NCBI GenBank assembly: GCA_005888325.1 | Contig: VAWU01000010.1 | Span: forward strand, 2,192 to 35,258 | Direction: 5' to 3' | DNA: 33,067 nucleotides | Source of the DNA: Actinomycetota bacterium | Lineage (GTDB): Bacteria; Actinomycetota; Acidimicrobiia; Acidimicrobiales; AC-14 | Shown here: positions 16,855 through 24,800 of the stretch, piece by piece | How the letters are laid out: each line of letters begins with the position of its first letter | How positions within the stretch are numbered: the stretch's first letter is position 1 | The notes under the pieces: generated by a model | Told to the model about the DNA's origin: nothing | Databases searched by the model: none | What the model saw: only the letters and a program-made list of their open reading frames with translations | Made by a program: the position numbers and the translations under genes

Positions 16855-16890
16855 GCCGTGAGGTCGGCCCGCGCGGGCCGACCTCACGGC
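16855..16890. terminator. Perfect 36-bp palindrome between convergent genes
   Basis: Two 18-bp arms (left arm begins GCCGTGAGGTCGG) are exact reverse complements with no spacer. The palindrome lies 5 bp after the DUF11 TGA and 2 bp before the convergent lipoprotein stop. Position and symmetry fit a bidirectional terminator. There is no T-tract, as is common in high-GC actinobacteria. Confidence 0.75.
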
Positions 16891-16892
16891 CC

Positions 16893-17420
16893 TCACTGGA
16901 AGGCCGAGGCGTAGCGCAACCGCAGGGTGACGGTGGTCGCTGCCCCGATCGTGACCCGTTGCGGGTTCGGCGTGATGTGGGCGCGAGGATCGGGTGCGCC
17001 CGTCACCTCGTACTCGCCAGGGGCCAGCGGGAACGTCGATGTGCCTCGAGCGTCGGTCGCCCGCTCGGCCACAGTGGTGCCGGCGCGATCGCGAACCGTG
17101 ATCATCACGCCGTCGAGCTTCTTGGGTCCGCACGATGGATCGGTGGAGGGAGTGGGGCCCGCGGGACCGCACACCGGCGTGTAGACCGCCTCGACGACGA
17201 GCCGCTCGCGACCGCGGATCGCGGGCGACTGTGTCGCGAACGAGGTCGGATCTGCGTCGGAGCGAGGCGGGCTCGATGGCCCGCTCGTTCCGGTGTGTGA
17301 ACCGCGCTTCGCGGTCGACGCAACCGATCTGCGCGCCGGTGTGCGGCTCTCGTTGGCGCACGCGGCGAGCATCGCGCCGGCGACAACGATCGCCACCCAC
17401 ATGAGGGGTCGTCGGGGCAT
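16893..17420 (-). CDS. Small lipoprotein with carboxypeptidase-regulatory-like fold
   Basis: A 175-residue predicted lipoprotein. MPRRPLMWVAIVVAGAMLAAC places a lipobox LAAC with Cys21. A Ser/Pro/Arg-rich linker leads to a beta-rich domain. Its phrase VMITVRDRAGTTVAERATDARGTSTFPLAPGEYEVTG reads like a transthyretin/CarboxypepD_reg-like module (a strand, an acidic turn, then a 'PGxYxV' strand). Two cysteines (CGPAG, SCGPKK) may form a disulfide. The function is unknown, probably binding or structural at the outer face of the membrane. An AAGGG box lies upstream of the ATG at 17420; another in-frame ATG at 17402 would shorten the leader. It diverges from the TetR gene, whose operator lies in the shared gap and might also influence it. 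Confidence 0.8.
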   Translation of the reverse strand: MPRRPLMWVAIVVAGAMLAACANESRTPARRSVASTAKRGSHTGTSGPSSPPRSDADPTSFATQSPAIRGRERLVVEAVYTPVCGPAGPTPSTDPSCGPKKLDGVMITVRDRAGTTVAERATDARGTSTFPLAPGEYEVTGAPDPRAHITPNPQRVTIGAATTVTLRLRYASAFQ

Positions 17421-17466
17421 GCCTCAACCCTTGTCGGTGGCAGCGACGGGCGACAGCCTGGTTTTT

Positions 17467-17494
17467 GTTCCATACAGGCTTGACTGTGTGGAAC
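17467..17494. promoter_or_regulatory. Operator-like inverted repeat before the TetR gene
   Basis: GTTCCATACAG (17467-17477) and CTGTGTGGAAC (17484-17494) are reverse complements at 10 of 11 positions, with a 6-bp spacer. The repeat overlaps the predicted -35 element of the TetR gene, so a bound dimer would block transcription. It is therefore a good candidate for autoregulation of the TetR/oxygenase pair. Confidence 0.65.
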
Positions 17495-17508
17495 CACTGG
17501 TCGATACT
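17480..17508 (+). promoter_or_regulatory. Promoter of the TetR/oxygenase operon
   Basis: TTGACT (17480-17485) and GATACT (17503-17508) are separated by exactly 17 bp, close to the sigma-70 consensus. The expected start of transcription, 6-7 nt after the -10, coincides with the GTG at 17515. This suggests a leaderless mRNA. Confidence 0.6.
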
Positions 17509-17514
17509 GCGTGG

Positions 17515-18147
17515 GTGACCGACGTCGTGGATGCGCCCCGGTTGACCAAGGCGGAGCGGGGCGCGGCGACGCGCACCCGGCTGCTGGACGCAACGATCGA
17601 CTGCCTCGTCGAGCTCGGCTGGGCCGGCACGAGCACGACGGAGGTGGTCCGCCGGGCGGGCGTCTCTCGTGGTGCGCAGGTGCACCACTACCCGAGCAAG
17701 GAAGACCTCGTGCTCGCCTCGATCGAGCACCTCCTGGCCCGGCGCGTGGAGGAGTACGGCATCGCGTTCGACGAGCTCCCGACCGATCGACGCACGCCGG
17801 CGGAGGCCTTCGAGCTGCTGTGGTCGCAGTGCTTCGGCAGGTCGTTCGACGCTTGGTTGGAGCTCGCGGTGGCGGCCCGGCGGTCGCCTGCATTGCATGA
17901 GCGCTTCGTCGAGGTGGAGCGTCGGTTCGCCAGCGCCACGATCGACCGGTTCCAGGCCATGTTCCCCAACGAGTTCGGCGAACGCGAGTTCGCGGCGATC
18001 GCGATGCGCCTCGCCTTCAGCGTGCTCGACGGCCTGGCGATCGGCCGGATCGCGGGCGTCCCCGAGCACGAGCTCGAGGCCGTTCGAGGCGCCTTCAACT
18101 TCCTCACCAGCTCCTTCCTGTCATCCGCCCAAGGAGAATCTCGATGA
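17515..18147 (+). CDS. TetR-family transcriptional regulator
   Basis: A 210-residue repressor-type regulator. The open frame extends far upstream, but that part overlaps the divergent lipoprotein gene and is not TetR-like. The GTG at 17515 gives MTDVVDAPRLTKAERGAATRTRLLDAT, a normal TetR beginning, and sits at the predicted transcription start. An in-frame GTG at 17488 is less likely because it lies inside the operator and promoter. The helix-turn-helix is at about residues 40-66 (STTEVVRRAGVSRGAQVHHYPSKEDLV). The C-terminal ligand-binding domain is full length, with conserved AFELLWSQCFG and WLELAVAARR helices. Its stop overlaps the start of the oxygenase gene (ATGA), so it very likely controls that enzyme and itself through the palindrome upstream. 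The ligand is unknown. Confidence 0.9.
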   Translation: MTDVVDAPRLTKAERGAATRTRLLDATIDCLVELGWAGTSTTEVVRRAGVSRGAQVHHYPSKEDLVLASIEHLLARRVEEYGIAFDELPTDRRTPAEAFELLWSQCFGRSFDAWLELAVAARRSPALHERFVEVERRFASATIDRFQAMFPNEFGEREFAAIAMRLAFSVLDGLAIGRIAGVPEHELEAVRGAFNFLTSSFLSSAQGESR

Positions 18148-19118
18148 TCGACGCAGCGACCACCTCCATCGACGACGAGCAACACGACACCCGCTTCGTC
18201 GACCTCGTGCGCCGACTGAGCGAGCAGTCGGTCGTGAAGCACTTCGATGCCTACGCCGACGTCGACTGGGACGCGCCTGAGATGGCGATCGACCGCCATG
18301 ATCCGCGCTTCGAGCTCGAGCCCGACAGTCCACTCGGTGCGACCGAGTGGTATCGATCGCTGCCGCCCGAGACGCGGGCCGAGATCGGGCTGCGGGCGAT
18401 CGTCGCGAACATGAAGGCCGGCCTGCAGTTCGAGAGCATTCTCAAGCGCGGTTTGCTCGAGTACGCGTTCAAGCTGCCCGACGGCGCGCCGGAGTTCCGC
18501 TACGCCTACCACGAGGTCATCGAGGAGGCGCACCACTCGTTGATGTTCCAGGAGTTCGTCAACCGCTCAGGCCTGGAGGTGCACGGGCTGACGTGGGACA
18601 TGAAGTTCGGGGCCCGACGTGTCATCGCGATGGCGCGACGCTTCCCGGCGCAGTTCTTCGTCTTCGTGCTCGGCGGCGAAGACCCGATCGACCATGTGCA
18701 GCGCACGGTGCTCCGCAGTGGCCGCGACATCCACCCGTTGCTCGAGCGCATCATGCGCATCCACGTGACGGAGGAGGCCCGACACCTCTCCTTCGCCCGA
18801 CAGTACCTGCGCAGCACGGTGCCCAAGCTCCCGCGCTGGCGACGCGCCGTGATGTCGATTCAGGCGCCGATCATCCTGCACACGATGGCCGGCGTGATGA
18901 TGCGCCCGTCGAAGGACCTCGTCCGCCGGTATGGGATCCCCAAGGCCGTCTTGCGTGAGGCCTACCCGCACGACGGGCCCGCGGCGCAGAGCGTGCGTGA
19001 CTCGCTGCGCAAGGTGCGGGCGCTGCTTCTCGAGCTCGGCCTCGTCGGTCCGGTCGCGAAGCGCCTCTGGAAGCGCCTGCGGTTGTGGGACGATCCGCCG
19101 TTGGGGGCCAGTCTCTAA
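18144..19118 (+). CDS. AurF-like diiron oxygenase
   Basis: A 324-residue protein of the AurF/p-aminobenzoate N-oxygenase-like family, a ferritin-like fold binding two irons. Ligand candidates appear in the right order: Glu97 (QFESIL), Glu128 and His131 (EVIEEAHH), Glu179 or Asp180 (GGED), then His207, Glu211 and His214 (RIHVTEEARH). The spacing +4/+3 of the last three equals that reported for AurF H223/E227/H230. Family members oxidise aromatic amines or related substrates using O2; the substrate here is not predictable. A GGAG box precedes the ATG, which overlaps the tetR stop by 4 bp. Such TetR-AurF pairs recur in actinobacteria. No biosynthetic cluster surrounds it. Confidence 0.85.
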   Translation: MIDAATTSIDDEQHDTRFVDLVRRLSEQSVVKHFDAYADVDWDAPEMAIDRHDPRFELEPDSPLGATEWYRSLPPETRAEIGLRAIVANMKAGLQFESILKRGLLEYAFKLPDGAPEFRYAYHEVIEEAHHSLMFQEFVNRSGLEVHGLTWDMKFGARRVIAMARRFPAQFFVFVLGGEDPIDHVQRTVLRSGRDIHPLLERIMRIHVTEEARHLSFARQYLRSTVPKLPRWRRAVMSIQAPIILHTMAGVMMRPSKDLVRRYGIPKAVLREAYPHDGPAAQSVRDSLRKVRALLLELGLVGPVAKRLWKRLRLWDDPPLGASL

Positions 19119-19239
19119 GTTGGTACGGACGCGCCGCCTTCATTGACGCGACGAATGCGCGGGCCGCAACGCGGAGCTGACGTCGCGGTGAGCGAATGCA
19201 CTCCCGCACCGTTGAAGCTGTCGGCCCAGAACGAGCACT

Positions 19240-19782
19240 TCACGCGGTGCGACCCAGGAACGCGACGAGTTGCCGGGTCGTGGAGGCGTCGTCGGGGACG
19301 GTCAGCTCGGGCCCGAAGCGGCCGGATCGGATCTCAGGCGACACGATCATGTGGCTCGCCTCCATCGCCGCGACCGCCACTGGCTCGGGGAGCTCGGCGA
19401 ACTGGCCGGTGGCGGTGGCCAGGTCCCACGTGTGCGTCGCGGTGTCGAGCAGGTTGATGCCGGCCAGTACGCGCCCCGGCATCGGGCCGGGGCCGGCGTC
19501 GATGACACGGTCGAGCACCCCTGGGGTGCGCCACGCCGCCAGCGCGGCGGCCGCGGCTTCGTCGAACTGTCCGGCGGGGTCGGCGGCCAGCTCGAACGGC
19601 GACGGCGGCCGGCCGGCAGCAGCAGAGCCGAGACCGGCGACGACACCGATCATGTGCTCGAGCAGGTCGCGCACCGTCCACTCGTCGCACGGCGTCCTTT
19701 CGCCATGCTGGTCGGCGCGCACCCCGCCGATGACCGTGTGTGCGTGAACGAAGGTCTGCTCGAGCAAGTCGATCACGTCCAT
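19240..19782 (-). CDS. TIGR03086-type metal-binding protein (maleylpyruvate isomerase/DinB-like fold)
   Basis: A 180-residue cytoplasmic protein. The ATG at 19782 has GGAG 8 nt upstream; the longer frame reads into the ArsR gene and is rejected. The family signature is clear: TPCDEWTVRDLLEHMIG near residues 30-46 and LLDTATHTWDLATATG near 112-127. Metal-ligand candidates are His43 and His118, with an acidic residue between them. It belongs to the DinB-like four-helix fold used by mycothiol-dependent maleylpyruvate isomerases and S-transferases of actinobacteria. The precise reaction is unknown. It diverges from the ArsR gene across 67 bp containing an operator-like palindrome, so both are probably under ArsR control. 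Confidence 0.88.
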   Translation of the reverse strand: MDVIDLLEQTFVHAHTVIGGVRADQHGERTPCDEWTVRDLLEHMIGVVAGLGSAAAGRPPSPFELAADPAGQFDEAAAAALAAWRTPGVLDRVIDAGPGPMPGRVLAGINLLDTATHTWDLATATGQFAELPEPVAVAAMEASHMIVSPEIRSGRFGPELTVPDDASTTRQLVAFLGRTA

Positions 19783-19798
19783 GTGCCGCTCCAATCTA

Positions 19799-19816
19799 TG
19801 TAAGATACTCCTTACA
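19799..19816. promoter_or_regulatory. ArsR-type operator in the divergent gap
   Basis: TGTAAG and CTTACA form a perfect 6-bp inverted repeat with a 6-bp spacer. It is placed centrally in the 67-bp region between the divergent TIGR03086 and ArsR genes. Short TA-rich palindromes of this kind are typical ArsR/SmtB sites. It overlaps possible -10 elements (TAAGAT or GATACT on plus). Confidence 0.55.
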
Positions 19817-19849
19817 CAGTCGCGAACGTTGGGGAGGAGTGCAAGCGCA

Positions 19850-20227
19850 ATGCCGGAGGAGCTGATGGACGAGTCGCTGCGAGCGGTCGCGGATCCGACG
19901 CGGCGCGCCATCCTCCGGCTGGTGCGCGACGGTGAGCTGCCTGCGGGCGAGATCGCGATGCACTTCCCGTCGATCAGCCGGCCCGCCGTCTCTCAGCACC
20001 TGCGCGTGCTCACCGATGCCGGGCTCGTGGATGTGCGCCCCCAGGGCAACCGTCGCCTCTACCGCTGGCGGCGTGAAGGGCTGCGCGACGCCGCGGCGTT
20101 CGTGGACGAGCTGTGGTCCGACCGTCTAGCGCGGCTCAAGGCGGCCGCGGAACGTGAGGAGTGGCCCGAGCGCGGGCGAGCAGCGCGCGCCCACGAGCGC
20201 TCGTCAAAGAAGGAGAGGCGACGGTGA
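19850..20227 (+). CDS. ArsR-family winged-helix regulator
   Basis: A 125-residue regulator starting at the ATG at 19850, with GGGGAGGAG about 10 nt upstream. The fold is evident: DESLRAVADPTRRAILRLVRDGEL, then HTH residues MHFPSISRPAVSQHLRVLTDAGLV and the wing VRPQGNRRLYRW. No cysteine pair of the metal-sensing type (ELCVCDL) is present. It therefore fits the non-metal subgroup that sits next to SRPBCC genes. The end is basic and disordered. Its TGA overlaps the GTG of the next gene (GTGA). It likely represses its own operon and the divergent TIGR03086 gene. Confidence 0.92.
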   Translation: MPEELMDESLRAVADPTRRAILRLVRDGELPAGEIAMHFPSISRPAVSQHLRVLTDAGLVDVRPQGNRRLYRWRREGLRDAAAFVDELWSDRLARLKAAAEREEWPERGRAARAHERSSKKERRR

Positions 20228-20627
20228 CCAACTCCGACAGCACCGTTGTCGAGCAGACCGTTCGCATCAACGCGCGGCCGGAGACGGTGTGGCGCTACTG
20301 GACCGACCCCTCGCGGATGTGCGACTGGTGGGGGGCCGCGGCCGAGCTCGACCCGCGGCCCGGCGGCACCTGTGTGGCGAGTACGTCGAGCTCGTCCCCC
20401 ACGAACGGATCGTCTTCAGCTTCGGCTGGGACCCGACCGAAGGCGCGCCCGCGATCGCACCCTGCTCGACGCTCGTGGAGATCACCCTCACCCCCGAGGG
20501 CGATGACACCATCCTCGCCCTGCGTCACACCGGCTTGCCCATCGGCGTTCGCGACGAGCACCACGGCGGTTGGGGTCACTTCTTGGCGATTCTTGCGACC
20601 GCGGCCGGCGGCGCAGTCGACGACTGA
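20224..20627 (+). pseudogene. SRPBCC/AHSA1-like protein gene, frameshifted with small deletion
   Basis: The GTG at 20224 begins a clear AHSA1-like START-fold protein: EQTVRINARPETVWRYWTDP, DWWG and LDPRPGGTC, up to about nt 20372. The frame then becomes meaningless, while another frame continues GEYVELVPHERIVFSFGWD and DDTILALRHTGLP...HHGGWGHFLAIL to the TGA at 20627. Family members normally have about ten residues between GGxY/C and GEYVE that are missing here. So a frame-changing deletion, rather than one miscalled base, explains it best. The stretch ACCTGTGTGGCGAG at the junction holds short repeats that could have mediated it. As read, no full-length protein is made. The partner regulator gene overlaps it and looks intact. 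Confidence 0.78.
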
Positions 20628-20641
20628 GAGGACACGACAAA

Positions 20642-20998
20642 GTGCAGATTCCCAAGCCGACAGATGCGGACCGCAATCGATTTCGCGCGCTTGTGCCCGA
20701 CGAGCCGGGCGTGGAGACGAAGCCGATGTTCGGCAACCTCGGCGCGTTCGTGAACGGAAACATGTTCATGGGCCTGTTCGGTAGCGACATCGGCGTGAAG
20801 CTCGACGAGCCCGACCGAGCCAAGCTCGCCAAACAGCCCGGTGCCGACCCGTTCGGACCGGCCGAACGTCCGATGGGTGGTTACGTCGCGCTCCCCGCCG
20901 GCTGGACTGCCCGCAAGGCCAGGCCCTGGATCGCAAAGGCGCACGCCGCGGCCGCGGCGCTGCCAGCCAAGCAACCGAAGAAGACAGCCAAGAAGTGA
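20642..20998 (+). CDS. TfoX N-terminal-domain protein
   Basis: A 118-residue small protein. GTG at 20642 with GAGAGG upstream is chosen because homology begins there (MQIPKPTDADRNRFRAL). The central phrase VETKPMFGNLGAFVNGNMFMGLFGSDIGVKL followed by RPMGGYVALP is the TfoX/Sxy N-terminal domain. In gammaproteobacteria TfoX promotes competence genes. In actinobacteria, stand-alone TfoX_N proteins next to ArsR/SRPBCC genes have no proven role. The tail is Lys/Ala-rich. The gene overlaps the next one by GTGA. Confidence 0.88.
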   Translation: MQIPKPTDADRNRFRALVPDEPGVETKPMFGNLGAFVNGNMFMGLFGSDIGVKLDEPDRAKLAKQPGADPFGPAERPMGGYVALPAGWTARKARPWIAKAHAAAAALPAKQPKKTAKK

Positions 20999-21435
20999 GC
21001 GTCGACGTCCAGACCGAGATCGTCATCGACCGGCCCGTCGACGAGGTCGCCGCGTATGCGGCCGACCCATCGAACGCGCCCGCGTGGTACGCCAACATCG
21101 ACTCCGTCGACTGGCAAACAGCACCGCCGGCAGCGATCGGATCGCGGGTCACCTTCGTCGCCCGATTTCTCGGTCGTCGCCTCGAGTACACCTACGAGGT
21201 CGCCGAGCTCGTACCGGGCGAGCGTCTCGTGATGCGCACCGCGCATGGCCCGTTTCCGATGGAGACCAGCTACGGCTGGACGCCTATCGGTGCGGCGTCG
21301 ACTCGCATGACGTTGCGCAACCGCGGCGAGCCCTCCGGGTTCTCCAAGGTCGCCGCTCCGTTCATGGCGTCGGCCATGCGGCGCGCCAATCGCCACGATC
21401 TCGCCACGATCAAGGCGATCCTCGAGGCCACCTGA
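20995..21435 (+). CDS. SRPBCC-family (polyketide cyclase/dehydrase-like) protein
   Basis: A 146-residue START/SRPBCC-fold protein: VQTEIVIDRPVDEVAAYAADPSNAPAWYANI at the start, FLGRRLEYTYEVAELVPGERLVM in the middle strands and a C-terminal helix PFMASAMRRANRHDLATIKAILE. Such proteins form a hydrophobic ligand cavity; the ligand is unknown. It is the last gene of the ArsR operon, coupled by a 4-bp overlap. Its sequence differs clearly from the broken SRPBCC gene upstream, so it is not a duplicate of it. Confidence 0.88.
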   Translation: MSVDVQTEIVIDRPVDEVAAYAADPSNAPAWYANIDSVDWQTAPPAAIGSRVTFVARFLGRRLEYTYEVAELVPGERLVMRTAHGPFPMETSYGWTPIGAASTRMTLRNRGEPSGFSKVAAPFMASAMRRANRHDLATIKAILEAT

Positions 21436-21863
21436 TCATCCGCGGTGACAGCCTCGGGCGTCGCCTGTTCAGTCGAGGCCGATGCCGGCGGCAATTGTGT
21501 TGGCGTCGCCACGGGAAAGGACGTCTTGGGCGACGCTCCAGGTCGACGATCTGATCGGATCTTGGCAGGCATCCTGCCGACCATCGCCGTACGGCCGTCC
21601 GGGCTCATGGTCGGCAGCATGAAAGGAAAACGACGATCTGGTTGGGCGGGACGCAGCTCCCCAGTCAGATCGACATGACACAGGTCGGCCGGCTCCTTCA
21701 TTGCGCTGAACCATGGAGCAGCTCATGCGCCAGACTTGGGCTGACCGTCGGGGTCCGGGTCACCACCGACTGAGCGAGTCGCGTCAAGCCGGCGCGGTTC
21801 GGGAGTCTCGTATGATGCAACGGCCACGCGGCTGACTCTATGACCGGGCCGAGGGGGTGATGG
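21436..21863 (+). other. 428-bp gap without a recognisable gene
   Basis: Open frames exist on both strands but none shows a domain, a good ribosome site or convincing codon structure. Towards the right end a TATGAT hexamer (21811-21816) could be the -10 of the downstream STAND gene, about 45 nt before its ATG, but I find no matching -35. A degraded gene may hide here; I could not identify one. Confidence 0.5.
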
Positions 21864-24800
21864 ATGACTGATCGAGGGGCCCCCGCCATTCGCACGCCCG
21901 ACCAGCGCGTGCGGGTCTTCGTCAGTTCCACGCTCGAGGAGCTCGCTGACGAGCGTGCCGCCGCTCGCGACGCCATCGAGCAACTGCACCTCGCCCCCGT
22001 GCTGTTCGAGCTCGGGGCGCGGCCGCATCCACCGCGCGACGTCTATCGAGCGTACCTCGATCAGAGTCATATCTTCGTCGGCATCTACTGGCAGAAGTAC
22101 GGCTGGGTGGCGCCCGGCGAAGAGATCTCCGGTCTGGAGGACGAATACCGGCTCTCCGGCGACAGGCCGAAGCTGATCTACGTCAAACGCCCGGCGCCCG
22201 ATCGTGAAGCGCGGCTGAGCCAGCTGCTGGATCGCGTTCGCGGCGACGACACTGCTTGTTACAAGCGCTTTGGTTCAGCTGAGGAGCTGCGCGAACTGAT
22301 CGAAGACGACCTGATGGTGCTGCTCAGCGAGCGCTTCGAGACGCCAACAGAACAGGCGCTCGGCACGGTTCCCAGCAACCTCCCGGCCGCTCTCGACCGT
22401 TTCGTCGGGCGCACGCACGAACTCCAAGAGGTCACTGACCGGCTCGGCCGCATGCGCTTGCTCACGCTGCTGGGCACCGGCGGCACCGGCAAGACCCGGT
22501 TGGCGCTGCAAGTGGCCACTGACCTGCGTGACGACTTCGAGGACCGGATCTACTTCGTCGACCTCGCAGCAAGCCGCGACGTCGAATCCGTCCTGTCGGT
22601 CACCGCCCGAGCCATCGGCTTGCGGGAAGTGAGTAATAGGCCGCTCCTCGACGATCTCAAGGCGCAGATAGGGACGCGGAAGATGCTGCTGCTCCTCGAC
22701 AACTTCGAGCAGGTGACCACGGCGGCGCCCGCGATGGCAGAGCTGCTTCGGGAGTGCCCGGAGCTGAAGCAGCTTGTGACCAGCCGAGAACCGCTGCACG
22801 TGAGCGGCGAACACGTCTTCCCAGTTCCGCCTCTCGCGCTGCCCCAAGCCGACCTCAGAGATGTCTCTGTCGAGCAGCTGGCACAATCCGAGGCGATCCA
22901 ACTGTTTGTCGAGCGGGCACAGGCGGTCAAGCCAGATTTTCGACTCACAGAGGAGAATGCACGCGCGGTCGCCCAGCTCTGCGTGCGTTTGGACGGTCTG
23001 CCGCTCGCGATCGAGCTCGCCACTGCCCGGCTGAGATTGTTCTCACCGCAAGCGCTCGTCGAGCGACTCGGGAATCGGTTGAAGTTGCTGCGAGGTGGAG
23101 CGCGCGACGCACCCGTCCGGCAGCAGACGTTGCGGGACACGATCGACTGGAGCTACGAGATGCTCGACCCGGGCGAGCAGCGTCTGTTCGCGCTGCTTTC
23201 TGTGTTCCCCGGCGCAGGGTTCGAGGCGGTGGAGGACGTGGCGAGCCGGATCAAGGGCTTGGAGGAGATCGACGTTCTCGACGGGCTGAGCTCTCTCGTG
23301 GACAAGAGCCTCATTCGGCGTGTGGATCACGGCGACGCCGAGTCTCGCTTGTTGATGCTGGAAACGATCCGGGAATTCGCGACCGCACGACTGGACGAGG
23401 ACCCCGAAGTGAGTTCAGCTGCGCGCCGCGCACACGCCGCATACTTCGCCGACTGGACGCAGCGTCAATGGGAGCAGCTGACGGGCGACGGACGTGAAGC
23501 AGCGTCGGAGCGGATGGCCACCGATATCGAGAACATCCGCACCGCTTGGCGCTACTGGTTTGCCGAGAGGAACTTCGAGCAGCTCGGCAAGTTCACCGAC
23601 AGTCTGTGGCTGCTCTACGACGCGCGGGGTTGGTATCACGCAACAGTGTCTCTGACCACCGACCTGCTGGACCTTCTCTCTTCGACCCCGTCCACGCCCG
23701 AGCGCGTCCTCGAGCAGATCACCCTCCAGACGAGCCTGGCCCGCGTGCTGCTGGCTCTCAAGGGCTACACGCAGGAGGTCGAGGAGGCGTACACGCGCGC
23801 CCTGGACCTCTGCGAAGGGGAGGGAGAGATACCGCAGCTGCTCCCGGTCTTACGCGGCCTCTCCAGCCTCTACATCTATCGGGCGGAGTTCGAGAAGGGT
23901 GCTCGGGCGGGAGAACAAATCCTGCGACTGGCCGAGCGCTACGACGACGCGAGCGCGCGCGTCGAAGGGCACTTGGTGCTGGGTGCGAATCTGGCCTTCC
24001 TCAACCGTCTCCAGCCGGGCATGGAGCACTTGGAGAAAGGGATCGCAGCGTACGATCCCGAGCGGCACGACCCGCGGCGCTTCCAGCTCGGTAACAACCC
24101 GGGGGTGGTGTGTTTCACCACCTCTGCGCTGGTGTTGTGGATGCTCGGCTTCCCGGACCGCGCCCGCGATCGCGCCAACGACGCGATTGGCCTTGCCAGG
24201 CGGCTGAACCACCCTTCGAGCATGGCGTACGCGCAGTTTCATACTGGCTTGATCCACCTTTGGAGACGGGAGGACGAACTCGCCCACGGGTGTGCGCAGG
24301 CCGTGTTGGACATCGCCGAGCGACACGAGTTTCAGATCTGGAGGGCGGTCGGCTCCTGCCTGAGTGGCGCCGCGCTGGCTGGCATGGGGTCGCCCGACGC
24401 GGGTCTGGCGCTGATCGAACGGGCCATGAACACGTATCAGCGGTTGAAGACCCCGCCCGTGTTTTGGCCCCTGCTTCTCTATCTCCAAGCCGGCGCATGT
24501 GGTTTGGCGGGACGGCCTGGAGATGGCTTGACCGTGCTCGACGAAGCGGTGGAGATCGCCACGCAGAGCGCAGGGCACACGCTGTGGTCAGAGTTCTTCC
24601 AGCTCAAGGCTGATCTGCTCCTCGCGCTGTCTCCCGACAATGCAGCCGAAGCCGAGTCCTGGCTCCAACGGGCCGTGGACACCGCGGCCGAAGTGCAAGC
24701 GCCGATGCTGCAGTTGCGAGCCGCGCTGAGGTTGGGCCGGCTGTGGCGCAGGCAAGGCAAGACGGAACCAGCTCGAGAGTTGCTGAGCGACGCCTACGAG

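Noticed and set aside
21436-21863. Possible transposase or small gene remnant
   Set aside because: No frame shows a diagnostic motif, so I leave it unassigned despite nearby mobile relics.
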